A program made the translations under genes and the position numbers. The notes beneath the pieces were generated by a model. That model was not told the origin of the DNA. It was given only the letters and a program-made list of their open reading frames with translations, and did not search any database. From contig ML679956.1 in the NCBI GenBank assembly GCA_007922225.1, forward strand, positions 75,118,095 through 75,182,094: 64,000 nt of DNA, given 5' to 3'. Positions 21,701-34,049 of this stretch are shown here, in pieces (position 1 is the stretch's first letter; every line of letters starts with the position of its first letter). This DNA comes from Emydura subglobosa. Its lineage: Eukaryota > Chordata > Testudines > Chelidae.

Positions 21701-24195
21701 TGTGTGTTTCTATCTGCAGCCCCCCACTGGCCTTCTCACTTCTCACTGTGGGCGCGGGAACCAAGGAGGCCAGCGCTGGGCCACATTCCTCGGGGGCTGG
21801 GAATTGGGCCCAGACTTTGGACACAAATTGTTCTCTGTGGGACCCCTGGCTTGGGCTAAAAAAGGCCATGTACTACACAAGCAATAATCATGCGCTGCTC
21901 TCACAGCAGCTTCCTGGCTTGGAGTTAGGGAGGGGTACCATGGTAACAGGGTTATAATGTGTCCCCCCTTCTATTCCTCCCCTCACCATCTGGATAAAGA
22001 AGGTGATAAGAAGTGCTGTCTCAGACAGCATGCCTGCTAGAGAAAACTCGGGATAGCTTCCCCCTTGTTCTTCCCTTGCAGATGGTTTGTTAAGGAGATT
22101 TATGGTCATTCCTGCCAAATTCATGGCGAAAATGCATATGCCACGCAGGTTAAGTGGTAAATAATAAACAGGGGCGGGTGTAATTAGATGCCTCCTCTAG
22201 CCATTCATATTTGTTTTATAACCATTTATATCACCAAATAGGGCTTTTCTGGGGTGTTGTAGAAGTGGGTGTATTGACATATCATTTTAGATAAAAAGTT
22301 GTAAAGCAGGTAACTCGGGGCTCACTTTGTTGGTCGCATGGTAAAAGGGAACGAGTGAACTGGAGGCTGTAACCGAATAAATGCTCCTTATCGCTCCACC
22401 TGGCTCAATCTTCCTTTAATCGACCCGGCAACGCTCATGAGTTCTGCTTCTGAGGCCTTATCTACAGGGGATGTTACTGTGAGGCAAGTCAAGGTGTGAA
22501 TCTACAAAACACTAGCCAGTCACACCTCAATGGCCATGTGGTCCCTGCTACTGCACACTAAAAGTTCCATAGTGTGCATTGACTGCAGAACTTTTAGTGT
22601 GCGGTAGCAGGGTCCCCCCGGCCACTTACTGCACGGCAGAGACATACCCTGGCTTGCCACGCACTAACCCACTTTGTAGAGTTGTGAGTGCAAATCACTG
22701 TCACTTTCAGCTGTGAATGAAAATCACTATAATAGCAATTGTTCTAAGGTTCTTTTTACTCTGTAAATCCTACTCTGTCAGGGGAACCACTTATAACACC
22801 ATAGTTCCTCTGATCTGGGAAAAACATAACTCAGCCTCGCCACCATCAAGGGAACTGAACTGGTTTTCAACTCTGTCCCGGAGCCAGGCTCAAACTTGGA
22901 CTTTGGCTGATTCATATGATTCGAGAACGCAACATGTTTCGCTCTCATCTAAACCGCAAGACCAAAGTGTACTTTATCCTCATCAGGGCACAACTGTGTT
23001 GTAGCTAAGTCCCAAAGCCCAGCTAACAAGTAAAATCGATCTAGGCAATAGCTTTTCATCACCGCAAAAAATATTAAATGGCAAGGCACTCTAAAGAGGT
23101 CCTGGAGTATCACCCGCAGGGAAATCTAGTGCATTCCAAAATATAATCAAGCACACACATAGGCGCTATGTTTATTGTTTGATTAAGTTTAATTGGATCA
23201 CCATGGCAATCAACAGTCTCTTTAACAAAGCTAACCAAAGTTCATTTATCAGGAATCAGCTAACTTTTTACCTGTCTTGCTTTTGTTAATCTTTTTTCTC
23301 TTCCTTCACTTATTTACTCCTCATTTTCTTTCCTACCAGAGATCATGCTGTATCTTTGCCCACGCTGAACATTTAGAGTCTATGGGAAGGAGTGCTATAG
23401 AAAAACCTAAAACAGATTAGACGGACAGGATATATTGCAAGACCCAGCAAGGGTTGCCACCTCAGAGGTACAATTTTGGACATTTGAGACAATCCTGAGC
23501 CCATAAAACTGGACAGCTGGCAGTGTATACTGATCACCTGGACAGATTTCCCAGGACAGCTACCTCAAAAAAAGGTTGATCCTGGGAAAACCTGCTCAGG
23601 TGCCAACTCTAGACCCAGGGATAGAGATCACTGTAAAAGATTTCTGTTTTGTATTTCAAAACCTATCTGTCTTACACCCCTTTAAGTTGCCAAGCTTATG
23701 TTGTGGGCATCGTGGAAGGAAGGAGGGATAGGAACAGGGTCCATTGAGTGAATTATCTTTACATGGACATTTCCTGTAATGTTGCTTCTGTATTCTGCAC
23801 CTTGCTGTCACAAGCCCCTAAATAAATAAAACAGGATAACCCTCCCTCACAGCTTTGCAAAAAGAACAATAGAGAACTAAAGTGCACCATTAATTATAAT
23901 TATTTATCAGGAATCCTGATGGGGGTTTTCCATGATCATCTGTTTCCCAGTGGCCTTCACCTTTGAATAGGAGGGAAACAAATTCCTACGCAGAATAAAT
24001 GCTAGCGAGACAAGGTGGGCGAGGGATTATTTATTGGCCCAACTGCTGTTGGTGACTGAAAATGCTTTCCAAATTATGCCGAGCTCGTCTTCAGGTCTGG
24101 GTAAAAGAGCTCTGTGTAAACTTGAAACCCCATCTCTGTCACCAACAGACGTTGGGCCCATGAAAGATATTACTGCACCCGCCTTGTCTCTAATG
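21700..24195. other. No gene seen; one hairpin and possible LTR debris
   Basis: At about 22,375-22,440 an AATAAATGCTCC-type segment resembles the polyadenylation region of an LTR, but no matching ends were found. The only definite structure is the hairpin at 22,540-22,615. No coding signal. Confidence 0.35.
22540..22615. repeat. 28-bp inverted repeat (hairpin), MITE-like core
   Basis: The left arm 22,540-22,567 (GGTCCCTGCTACTGCACACT...) pairs with the right arm 22,588-22,615 at 26 of 28 positions, around a 20-base loop. It sits inside a longer segment with TCTACA-type outer sequences (about 22,450-22,680) and is probably the core of a foldback MITE. Confidence 0.7.
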
Positions 24196-24568
24196 CAGAG
24201 GTGCCCAAACTGTGGGACGCGGCCCACTAACAGAAGATGGAGAAACATTTGGGAGGTGGGGGGCCAGGGCGGGGCCTGGATCAGCCCCCCACGGGGGGGT
24301 GGAGAAGGAGCACCACTCTGCTCCGGTGCTGGCTCCGCACCCGATGGCAGCTCTGTTCCCGGCTGCTGCCTCAGCCCCCAGCCGTGGCCTCAGTCCCTGG
24401 CTCCCAGTCCCCACATCCAACTATGTCCCGGCCATGGCTCTGATCCCAGCCCCAACCGTGTTTTTGCTTCTGGCCCTGTTCTGGACCCCACCCACAGACT
24501 GTGGTCCTGCTCCTCACCCTGGATCCCAGGGGGTGTGTGGCTCCACGTAAAATGTTTGGGGACCACTG
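24196..24568. mobile_element. Non-autonomous hAT element with 8-bp target duplication
   Basis: It begins CAGAGGTGCCCAAAC and ends GTTTGGGGACCACTG; the ends are inverted repeats matching at 13 of 15 positions. The flanking 8-mers ctctaatg (24,188-24,195) and ctctaata (24,569-24,576) match at 7 of 8. The interior is GC-rich and has overlapping chance frames but no transposase. Confidence 0.87.
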
Positions 24569-24576
24569 CTCTAATA

Positions 24577-26019
24577 TCTGGACACCAACACTGCTCCAAG
24601 TACACAGGCAACCCTCCAGGATGATCCTGGCATCTCCAGGAATTAAAGATTAATCTTTAATGAAAAGTTATGTCATATAATGAAACCTCCAGGAATACGT
24701 CCAACCGAAACCAACAACCCTACAAACAACACGGCATAAATGTTGGCGCTGATGCGTCAGCTGATTTGCAGAATGGTTTGGCTTTTCTCCAGACCTAGAC
24801 TAGATTTGTTATTAAGCCACTCCCCGTATTAACCCTCCAGAGGGAGCAGTGCTGCGTTGGTAAGGAAGATGCTACATCTGAGCCCAGCGATTTGGCAGGG
24901 GCCATGGGCTGGCCCCTGGCAGTGCTTTGGAGCCAAGCCACGCGTTATTGTTCTCCGAGCTCCACCTGCTGCAGGGCTGTGTCCCAGGGCAGGGACAGGA
25001 GGAACTTCTGAGCAGGAACTGAAGTGAGCCAAGAGGTCTCAGGTGGGTGAGGGGGGAGGATGGGAAGCCTGCAATGAGCCGCGGGGCTGGAGGGCACGTG
25101 GACTGTCCAGGCCCGGAGTTGAGCCTGGCATGCCCGTGAGGAAGGATTGGCAGCGGCTCTCCCAGCAGCTCCGGGAGCTGGGCTGGTGTTACTGGGGACC
25201 CCCAGCTGATGCCCCCCTGCCCTGATGCCCGCCCACCCTGGGGGGGTGGGATTTGCCAGGGTGGGTGCTTGTTCCTGCTGCCAGGGAGCTCCGGAGGCCT
25301 TGCCTGTGCTGGGGAGGTGAGGAGAGCGGGGGTACGCTGGCCCCCCATGGGGTGCAGCATTTGCAGGCCCAGGGCTCAGCAGCGGAGCCGTTCCGAGTGC
25401 TGCCCCCCACATGGCAGCGGCTCCCCAGAGCCAGCCGCAAGCGGCCAGGAACTGAGACTGCTAAAGGCGGATGGCTCCCCCCGATCTGTGCAATGCGGCC
25501 CCGCTTCTCTGTAACGGAAGGGACATTGCCTGAGCCATCAGGCTCCCTGCGCCCTGCTTGCTTCCTTCCCTCTCCAGCCTTTCTGCTTCAGTCTCCCACG
25601 GTCCCCTGTTCCTTGGGTTCCCCCCCGGCCACTCACCCCTGCAGGAGCCTGTATCCTTTAGCCTTCTCTGGCTGCATGGGCCCTGGGGAAGCTCCCAGAG
25701 CACAGTAGGTTCAGGCCGGCACTTGCCAACCGTGCAGCAGCCCAGGGCAGGTTGGATCTAGGAACTCATGAGGCCAGATCTCCAGTTGGTGCAACTTGGC
25801 CACGCTCCCCGGTGGAGGAGCTATCCTTTGGCCAGCTGCCCTCCCGCTGTAAGGCAAAGAGCTTTGACTCATACACCAATAACACTTTATACTGTGTGTT
25901 GAAAAGGGGGTGTGTCTTGCCCAGCCAGGGCTAAGATGGGTCACTGTTACAACATCAACCGTCAGTGTGGTCTAGCGTTTTGTGTTATGTTATCTTTGGC
26001 CTTACTACAAATCTTTGTA
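24577..26019. other. No gene seen; GC-rich island-like stretch
   Basis: Between about 24,870 and 25,720 the GC content is high, and open frames of up to 162 codons overlap on both strands. They are Pro/Gly/Ala/Arg-rich, mutually contradictory and match no family I recognise. A CpG-island or promoter role cannot be assessed by eye. Confidence 0.4.
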
Positions 26020-26445
26020 ACCTTTTAGTAAAGATACGAAAAAAGAAGGAAAGGCAGTTCAAGTAGCTGAAATGTCAAATATTAAGCAAGGCTTCCTTTT
26101 TAACAACATCCCTTGTGGTCTTTCCTTTCTAGACAGTCCTCAGAAGGGAGAAAAAAAATCCGTTTGACAGTCTTTTAAATGGTATTAAAGATGGTAATTG
26201 TCCTTTTCGGGGAAAAGAGAAGAAGTTAGCGGAGAGGCTCCGGAGCTGCTGCTGTTATTATTGAAGTCTAACGCTGTTTCCCTGAAGAAACAAGAAAACA
26301 AAAACCAAAAAACCACAGAGGACAGAAAAGAACAGAGCAAAGAGAAAATTCAGCGTCTGTCTCGGCAACCTCTTACGTGCAACCTCACTGCTGGAGGAGC
26401 GCAGGCCCAGCACGTGGCCCGATCAGCCACTCTGAGCCCCGGCAA
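26020..26445. repeat. Dispersed repeat, copy A (unclassified)
   Basis: Homologous over its full length to 34,050-34,465 in the same orientation. Shared landmarks in order are TAAAGATAC, ATATTAAG, ACAACATCCCTTG / ATAACATCCCTTG, GGGGAAAAG, GTCTAACGCTG / GTCTGAGCCCA, and GCAGCACATG / CCAGCACGTGG. It has no coding content. The class is unknown; an LTR-element fragment is possible. Confidence 0.65.
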
Positions 26446-26653
26446 ATGTATATGCATGAGGCTGTTTGGGTTTAGCTGCCTCACTGATCACGTGCTCCCA
26501 GAAAACTTGCAAAGGATGCAGTCTTGGCCAGCTAGGCCAGAGCCTTACTAAACAGAAGGCAACGAGACAGAGACAGGAAAGAGAAGTGAGGTGGGGAAGA
26601 AAAATGACACACGAGGGAGCGGGGGGTGGAGCAGGAACCAAGCCTCACATTCT

Positions 26654-26888
26654 AGGGCTTGTCTACACAGGCAGTGCTGCAGCGGCGCCGCTGGGTCTGG
26701 TAAAGACGCTCTGTGGTGCCAGGAGAGAGCTCTCGTCGTCATAATAAAACCACCTCCGCGAGAGTCTCTCCCACCGACCACACAAATGCTTAGGTTGCTG
26801 TAACTTATGTCGCTCTGGGAGTGGTTTAGTCCCCCCCCTCCGAGCGACATAAATGACGCCAACAGAAGCTGTAGTGTAGACATAGTCT
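26654..26888. mobile_element. MITE with AGGGCTTGTCTACAC-type ends
   Basis: The left end AGGGCTTGTCTACACAGG is mirrored by the right end GTAGTGTAGACATAGTCT. Internal mirrored CGACATAA-type and GCGCC blocks are typical of short hAT-derived elements. No target duplication could be fixed and no coding frame is present. Confidence 0.6.
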
Positions 26889-27589
26889 AGGTGTGGATCA
26901 GGATTCAGGAGAAGCCGATAAAGGTGGCCATGGCATCAGTTCCCTCTATCTGGCCTGCTCTGGCTAGTCTGAGGAAGGCCCAGTGGGGTCCTGGGGTTCC
27001 AGGAGACACTGGGCGTGGCAGCCAGGATGGCGATGCCTGCTCCTTCCTTTCCACTCCTTCCGAGTGACCCCAGTATACAATGTCGGGGGGGAGGGGTCAG
27101 CCTCATCCCATGCAACGTTCGCCTTCATCTCCCTGATTTCAGCTTCAAACCTTTCCTCCCACTGCTAGACGTGCAGCTCGCTGCCGTGCCGCCCCGCGAC
27201 GTCACCCTGGCAGCCCCATTAGCGCCCATCTTTTAACCCAAACAATCCGGTTTGTCCCACGCGATCTGTCTCCGGCTTTGGCTGACTGTCCCAGAGGACG
27301 CGGTGTCCCAGGCGGAGCTGGACTGTGGATACCGCGGCCAGCTTAGAACGCAGGCCTCTGCACAGCAACTCCACTGTGCTCCCCCTCCCTCTCGCAGCAT
27401 CCTTCCCCCTCCACCCCATGTCTCCTCAACTTGCCCCCCACCCTTTTCCGCTTCGCAAGCCTTCTGTTGGCACCCCTGTCCGTTCCTGCTTCACACCCTT
27501 CCCTCAGCACTTCCCTCTCCCCAGCACCCCCGCACATCGGCTTGCCCCTTGTTTCTCATTCCAGTCTCTCCTCAGCTGTCTCTTGCTTT

Positions 27590-27920
27590 CAGGAGCCCGT
27601 CCATCCCAATGCACAGTCAACCTGTGGAACTCCTTGCCTGAGGATGCTGTGAAGGCCAAGACTATAACGGGATTCAAAGAAGAACTAGATAAGTTCATGG
27701 GGGTTAGGTCCATCAATGGCTATTAGCCAGGAGGGGCAGGGCTGCAAAACCCTGCTCTGAAGTGTCCCAAGCCTCTGTTTGCCAGAAGCTGGGAATGGGT
27801 GATGGGTCACTTGATGATTACCTGTGCCTCTGAGGCACCTGGCATTGGCCACTGTCAGAAAACAAGATACTGGGCTAGATGGACCATTGGTCTGACCCAG
27901 CATGGCTGTTCTTATGCTTC
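27590..27920 (+). mobile_element. CR1 LINE 3' end fragment
   Basis: Plus orientation. A short C-terminal ORF2 piece (L-W-N-S-L-P-E-D-A then F-K-E-E-L-D-K-F) is followed by the CR1 tail CTGGGCTAGATGGACCATTG and CATGGCTGTTCTTATGC. A poly-G run follows at 27,958-27,971. Confidence 0.85.
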
Positions 27921-28805
27921 CTCCTGGGGGCAGCCCCAGCTTCACAAGACCCCCACGGGGGGGGGGGGGGGTCAGACTGGAGGTGGGGACGACGTGCGGG
28001 GGGGCAGAGGGAAGTGACTCAGCACAGCTGGGCACCAGAGTGAGCCTGTTATGACGACTGGGGGGGGTGAGAGCTCCCACCTGTGGGCAGAGCATCCTTC
28101 CAGATGTCTGTCAGCAGAGCTTCCCAGAGCTAGCCTGGTCTCATACACCGCCTCCCCCTCCTTATTGCTTGGCCTACAGAGCCTGCCTCAGCAGGGAAGG
28201 GTGAAGGAAGCACAGGAGTGAAGAGAGAATTCAGCATGCCCGACTCCCTGCCTAAGCATGGTTGGAAACAGCGGGGGCAGCTCCAGCTCAGGGTAGGCTA
28301 TTTTCAGGGAGACCCTCATGCGTTGCATTCGAACAGCAGGGTCGAGGCATGACTCTCACGCCAGGTGGCCAACAAAGCAGTGACTGCCCATGTCACCCGC
28401 CGAGTGGGACGGGATCGAATCGTTGACGGGTTCCGGCCCCGAGCGCTGTTCCAGTACCTCCAATCACTCAGCTTGGCTGGCGTCTTCAGTGGGGTTATTC
28501 CTGGGGCTGGCGACCCAGTGCTTTTCCCTTTGATTTAGGGGACTTTGCTTTAGCCTCCCAACAGTTGGGGCTGGTCTCTAAGAGGCAGGGCCTCCTGCAC
28601 GTCCAGTCTCTTTGTTCAACGTACCAAGCAGAGGACGAGTCCCCTTGACTTCTGGTAGGGACTCTGGTATTACAGAGAGTGGCATGTGACAGCTGTATGC
28701 ATGTTATTGCTGCTCATTGTTCATGGAGAAAACACATCCTCCGATGGGCTGGGGTGAAAGCGGATAGGATGGAAGCAGAAGGCTGAGGGTATATGACTCT
28801 TGTGA

Positions 28806-28932
28806 TCCGAGGTCCCGGTGATGCTCGATGATGTTGCGGTGTATTTCTCTTGGGAAGAACAGCGGGAGGAGCTGTATCCTGATGTGATGGAGGAGAATTA
28901 CAGTAAAGCTCAACCCTCCTCCTTTTCATGGG
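28806..28932 (+). pseudogene. KRAB box relic of a zinc-finger gene
   Basis: The plus frame reads a KRAB A-box: V-M-L-D-D-V-A-V-Y-F-S followed by E-L-Y-P-D-V-M-E-E-N-Y (28,818-28,902). Compared with the family, about seven residues between the E-E-x-R and E-L-Y segments are missing, and the frame has a stop just upstream (28,803) with only a weak acceptor. KRAB boxes recruit TRIM28 for silencing, and they occur N-terminal to C2H2 finger arrays. The finger remains at 35.4-35.8 kb lie on the same strand and are the natural partner. Probably non-functional. Confidence 0.65.
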
Positions 28933-29139
28933 TGCTGTGGTGGGCTCTGAGATGTCCAGGGCCTTTACCAGATGCTGCAACGTGAAGATCAGCAGCAGCA
29001 GAAAGGAGCAAGTCACTGGTTTCACGAGGGAAAGTGGTTACTCCGCTCCGGGCAGAGTATTGCCCTAAGGGAGGTGATTGGAGAGATGTCCAGGCTGCTC
29101 CCGTATTTGGCTGAGAAGTAAGGTGCACATTTTTAACAG

Positions 29140-29360
29140 TCAGGGTAATTAACCATTAGGAACAACTTACCTAGGGCGGTGGTGGATTCTCCATCATTTG
29201 CAGTTGTCCAGTCAAGACTGGGCGTCTTCCTATGAGGCATGTCCAATCTCAAAGAGAAGTTGTGAGCGTAAGGGAGAGTTTCCTAGGTGAGGTTCTCTGA
29301 CCTGGGTGCTGCAGGAGGTCCGACGGAATGAACATAATGATCATTTCTGGCTTTTAGCAT
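29140..29360 (+). mobile_element. CR1 3' end fragment
   Basis: Plus orientation: TTAGGAACAACTTACCTAGG, GTGGTGGATTCTCCATC, then CCGACGGAATGAACATAATG, the extreme ORF2 end and tail of another CR1 subfamily. Eroded. Confidence 0.55.
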
Positions 29361-30217
29361 TCATGAGGAGACGGAGGGTAGAGAGGGCAGGAGGATTAGG
29401 TGCACATGTTCAAGACAGTCATGGAAAGTGGTGCGCTAGAGAGGGGAAGTTGCCAGGAGAATGCGTTGGTGGCCACAGTAGTGCAGAGACACAATGGGCC
29501 CTGATTTTTCCCCATTAACAGCTATGCAGGGGCCAAACCAAACTTTGTATCCCAAACGGAGCAAGCGGAAGCACCAGTGGGCCCAGGATCAGCCAGACTC
29601 GCTGGATGAAGAGTGCGCCGAAATCCTCTGCTTTGGTGAGCAGTAACAGCGCACACCCTCCTCCAGACTGCTCGGCTACGAGCTGAAGACCGGTAGCTCT
29701 GTCTGAGCAAAGCTGCTGACTGCCTTTCCCGGTGGTGTTTGCTGTGAATTGGTGAGCACACAACTCCTCCCAGTTGGCCCCCAGCCAGCTTTGCTTATCC
29801 TTGCGCTGACTCTCCCTGGTGGGAGAACAGTTCAGTGAGCGGGTGGGGTTACAGAAGTGGGTCGAAATGTGTCGCCAGGAGCTTTTTCCCCCCCACCAAA
29901 AATGACTTTGTTCAAAAATGAAAATGCTTGTGTTTTGACGTTTTCATTCTTTTCCATGAAAAAGCCAAATGCTTTCATCCTTCGCAGCAGGACCGGGGAA
30001 AAGGGGTGCGGGGAGGAGACAGAAAAGGGGGGTGGGGTGGCGGGGGTAATCCCCAAACCCTTTTTTTTAAACTGGAAAACTTTGGAATTTTGAAAAAAAA
30101 ATCCATCAACCAACCAACCAGTTTGACATTTTTCACACAACATCTTTACCCTTTATTCCACCCGCTCTGGGCAAGGAGTGAGTTGGTATTTTGTATTCTT
30201 CCCCAATGGAGTCTTTT
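29361..30217. other. No gene seen
   Basis: Only short overlapping frames on both strands (the longest is about 103 codons, at 29,832-30,143 and its shadows), with no recognisable motif or splice pattern. Confidence 0.4.
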
Positions 30218-30816
30218 CAGTGGTTCCCAAGCTTTTTGAGTGAAAGCTCCACTAGTTAACACGAGGTAAAACACGCGCCCCTCCCCCATCTCCCTGCCCC
30301 ACCCCCCACCGGCCATAAACACATATTACCCCTGTAAACACATAAAATGATAACAACAGTAAATTACGTAAATAATAATAATAATAAATGACTCTTGCCT
30401 GAGTAAGGAGCTAAGCCTTCCCCGGCACAGCCAACACCGCACGCCCCGTGTGGCCCTGTCTCTTCCGGTCCTTCATGGATGGAGGGTAATGGAGGTTGCG
30501 GGCTCGCCGGGGCTGTGCCAGGCCCCCCATGGGCATAGGGCTGCCCCACTCCAGCCATTGGGCCTGGGGTATTGGGGGGTGGGGGGAGCTGCACCTCTGT
30601 TCCGGCTGGTGTAGAGCTTGGGGCTGCTGCTCCCTCGGGGGGAAGGGGAGGCTCATTCTTTCCTCCGACTGGCATGTAGCTCGGAGATCCTGCCCCCCAG
30701 CCGTTGTGGGCTCAGGGGGCTAAATGACCTCATTATTATCGAAGCCTCCTGGACCCCCTGTAATCTTTGGTACCCCCCCCACAGGTTCATGCCCCCCCCA
30801 GGTTGGGAAACCATTG
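30218..30816. mobile_element. Non-autonomous hAT-like element
   Basis: It begins CAGTGGTTCCCAAGC and ends TTGGGAAACCATTG, imperfect inverted copies of the CAGTGGTTCCCAACC hAT terminus. Unlike the elements at 16.6 and 24.2 kb, the flanking 8-mers do not match, so the exact ends are less certain. It includes an ATA/AAT-rich run (30,368-30,388) and GC-rich chance frames. Confidence 0.55.
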
Positions 30817-30824
30817 TTTTAGGG

Positions 30825-31835
30825 TAGGAATTGCCTCAGCTCCATCACGCAGTAACACCCCCTTCCCCTTTGCCCCAATCCCACTGCAACCTGCACTTCG
30901 AGCCTAGACAGCTGGAGCGTGTCCCTTGAACTGTCTTCATGTCCACCCCGCTTTCAGTTTGTCCTGGATGTTCCCCACAATCCATCTCTTCCCAAAGCAG
31001 GGCTCGGCTAGCACACCGCCCTGGAGAGGGCAAGTGTGTTTTCTGACTCTTTCTGCATGCTTTCTATAGCTGCCAAGGGAGGATTCAAATCAGTCACCTC
31101 GATGCCCTTCTGGAACACAGGTACGCTGAGTGACCTGTCGCAAAACTCATGTCTTTCAGACACAGTTCAGGAGAACATAGCTGTACTGTGGAGCCCGCTC
31201 AGCGTGTAAGTGTGAACCACCTTTGATACACGGTGGTATCGACAGGCCTCGAACCCACAAATATCCAACTGCAAAATGAAACAGGTTTACCTGGCAGGTT
31301 TGGTCCCAGCAAGTCTGGTTCAAGTTAGCAAATCTTCTTTGGTTTTGTATTCTCCAGATGGGTCTGACCCAGGGCATTCCAGTTCCTGGATCCTCACTTT
31401 ATCTCCTAGAGTAGATGAATGTTTACACAGGAATCACCAGATTGGATCAGAACTCTGATCCCTCTCATCCAGGATCTTCTCTCTAACAGAAACCTGCAGC
31501 ACACGCTTCAGAGGAAGACACATGAAACCCCACAGTAGGCAGGTGTGTTTCACACTATTCTTCTATATGGCAGGCTGGCTGTATGCAACTCTCCTGACAT
31601 TAGGATGACCTGTCCAGGCGACACCACATTCCTCTAATGTCTGTAGCCCCGATGAGTCCAGACAAAAATAACCATGTTATAAATGTCTAATTCAAAACCA
31701 ACTCAACCAGCACCAAAAAAATCAGTTTCTTGTGTGTCTTGGGTATGTACATTTGCTAGCGATTAATGTAGTTCTTCCTTTTCACCTGCACATGGCGCTA
31801 GTGATATTAAAATGCTGTGATGGATCCCTTACATA
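30825..31835. other. No gene seen
   Basis: No frame above about 75 codons and no recognised repeat. Confidence 0.4.
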
Positions 31836-31837
31836 GA

Positions 31838-31976
31838 ATCATAAAAGTGTAGGACTGGAAGGGACCTCAACATGCCATCTAGTCCAGTTCCCTGCACTCA
31901 AGGCAGGACTATGTAATAACTAGACCATTCCTGGCAGGGGTTTGTCAAACCTGTTATTAAAAACCTCCAATGATGG
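31838..31976 (-). mobile_element. CR1 copy, 3' portion (left of the solo LTR)
   Basis: Reversed CR1 tail (AGGACTGGAAGGGACCTCAA, then ATCTAGTCCAGTTCCCTGCA) running to CCTCCAATGATGG, where it is broken by the LTR. The same CR1 resumes at 33,340 with GATGGAGATTCCACAACC. Confidence 0.88.
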
Positions 31977-33339
31977 TGTGACGTCGACCTCCAGGGGAGA
32001 CACGCTGAGCTAGCTTCAACAGGGCAAAACTGCAAAAACTGGGGCAGGCAGACCCCCTAAATACTGGTAGCTTTTCTTCCATAAGATATACCAAGCCAGC
32101 AATAAACAGCTTCTGATCACCTCACTGGTCATTCAGTAGACAAAAACACAGTTTCCTTAAAACTATCTAGCCCTTTGGCTAGCACCCAAACAGCCAAGTC
32201 AAATATGACAGGGATTTCTGAAAATCTTTATCCATCATATGTTTAAAAAAAAAAAAAAAAAAAAAGGTCTCCCAGTCCCAAAGGACTGGCCGCATTACCA
32301 AACAGGTCAATGAATAGTTCAGCTCTTACCCAAATGCACTCTTAAAGCCCATGCTTATTAACTAAACTAATATTTATTTTTAAAAGGAAAGGAAGTAATG
32401 GTTAAAAGATCATTGTACGTACACAGATGAAAAAAAGGTTCTCAGGTCAGTTTCAAAGTAGAGATGGTAACTGAGTTGCAAAGGTCTTAATTTGCAAAAA
32501 AAGTCTCTGGGAATTACCCTAACAGTTTGGGGATCATCAGTGCTGGCTTAAAGCTTCCGTGTTAGAAATCCAGTCCGGAGGAATGAAGCAGGAAATGAAG
32601 ACCAACATAGTCCATGTACAGGGTCTTTATAATGTCTTTCATGAGAAAGAGCAGGGTGATTCCAGGCTGGTGCTGGGATCCAATCTTGTGATCCAAATTT
32701 TCCCTGACAAAGCTTGGACAGATTTGAGATAAAAAGAATCAGGCCCGAAGCTTCCTTTATAGTTGAAACAAGATGGGCGCTTGCAGGTAACTCCATCTCC
32801 TGGGCTTTGATGAAAGGGAGCTGGCAGTTTGATCTTGACTCAGTGGGTTCTTTCTCAGACAATGCAGTCAGCCATAGCCATTTCAATGATCAGGACAGTT
32901 CACAGATATTTCCTTGTGTGGAGACTAGTAGTACATATTGTCCTTTTAAGTAAAACCTTCCTTTCCTAGGCACTCATTGGAAATTAGCTGCATTAGCACA
33001 GTTAACAGACAATTTACTACACCTCAAAGACAAATATAGGCAAGTGATGTTATTACACCAAAGGGTCGTCTAGATGTTAATATTTCCTTTTGTGCTCTTA
33101 ATCAATAGTACACTAGTAAAAGACAGGAAAACAGCTTATCTACTCTGTTAACCTCTGACAAGATACATGTAAACTGCAGCAAATAACTACCAACAGTACA
33201 TTTGCATATCCAAGTTCTAGTCACCCTATAAGGAATAGCTCTCATTACCATGGGGATTTTCCTTTAATATGTCTTTAAAGATCAGAATTGGGCCATGCAG
33301 CTTGCGAAGTTGCTTAGCCCTTCCTGGCCCGGTGTCACA
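31977..33339. mobile_element. Solo LTR (1,363 bp) with 5-bp target duplication
   Basis: It begins TGTGACGTC and ends GGTGTCACA, giving TG...CA termini with a short TGTGAC/GTCACA inverted repeat. It is flanked by a perfect GATGG duplication (31,972-31,976 and 33,340-33,344). It interrupts a CR1 copy whose sequence is continuous across the insertion. There is no internal coding region, so this is a solo LTR left by recombination of a retroviral-type or LTR retroelement. An AATAAA lies near 32,100. Confidence 0.88.
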
Positions 33340-33800
33340 GATGGAGATTCCACAACCTCTGAAGGAAGCTTAACTACTCTGACAGGTAGGAAGTTTCTCC
33401 TAATGTCCGATCTACATCGCCCTTGCTGCAATTTAAGCTCATTGCTTCTTGTGTTAGCCTCAAAGGTTACGAACAATTTATATTTCCTCCCTACATAAAC
33501 ACCCTTCTATGTACTTGAACACTGCTACCATATGTCCCCCCTCAGTCTTCTCTTCTCCAGACTAAGCAAACAAAATGTTTTCAATCTTCCCTCATAGATC
33601 ATGTTTCCTGCTCTTCTCTGGACTTTCTCCAGATCGTTTCTGAAATATGGCAGCCAGAACTGCACACAATACTCCAGCTGAGACCTTATTAGCATGGAGT
33701 ACAGCGAAGGAATTACTTCTTGTATCATGCTCACACCACTCCTGCCAATCCATCCCAGAATGATCTTTGCTTTTTTTTTTTTTTTGCAACAGTGTTACAT
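33340..33800 (-). mobile_element. CR1 copy, coding portion (right of the solo LTR)
   Basis: Minus-strand CR1 ORF2 C-terminal remains ([14 protein letters not shown] near 33,680; K-V-Q-R-R; L-L-S-L-E-K-R-R-L-R-G-D), then a poly-T run at 33,771-33,785. Frames are broken. It continues the fragment at 31,838-31,976. Confidence 0.87.
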
Positions 33801-34049
33801 GTACAGCATTGCTTCCTCTAATCACCTCCCAGCACAGCAGGAAATGCAGGTGGTGTCTTCATATGCAGCCAGATTTTTCCACCATCACCTCCCACAACCT
33901 GTTGTGTCAATTTAGATGGAATAAATGGGCCCAAAGGTGTTAATGTGACCCTGTCATTGTCCAATGTTAAACAGTTTTAAACAGAGTTCGGGGCTCTGTT
34001 TACAGACGTCTCATCCTGCTCAGTCCCCGGCACACACACCAGGAGACAT

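Noticed and set aside
24190..25760. Many overlapping frames of 60-162 codons on both strands
   Set aside because: Explained by high GC and low stop frequency; Pro/Gly/Arg-rich, mutually exclusive and without domains.
28714..29025. 103-codon minus frame starting with a hydrophobic, signal-like segment
   Set aside because: It is the antisense of the KRAB relic. No homology, splice sites or conserved features.
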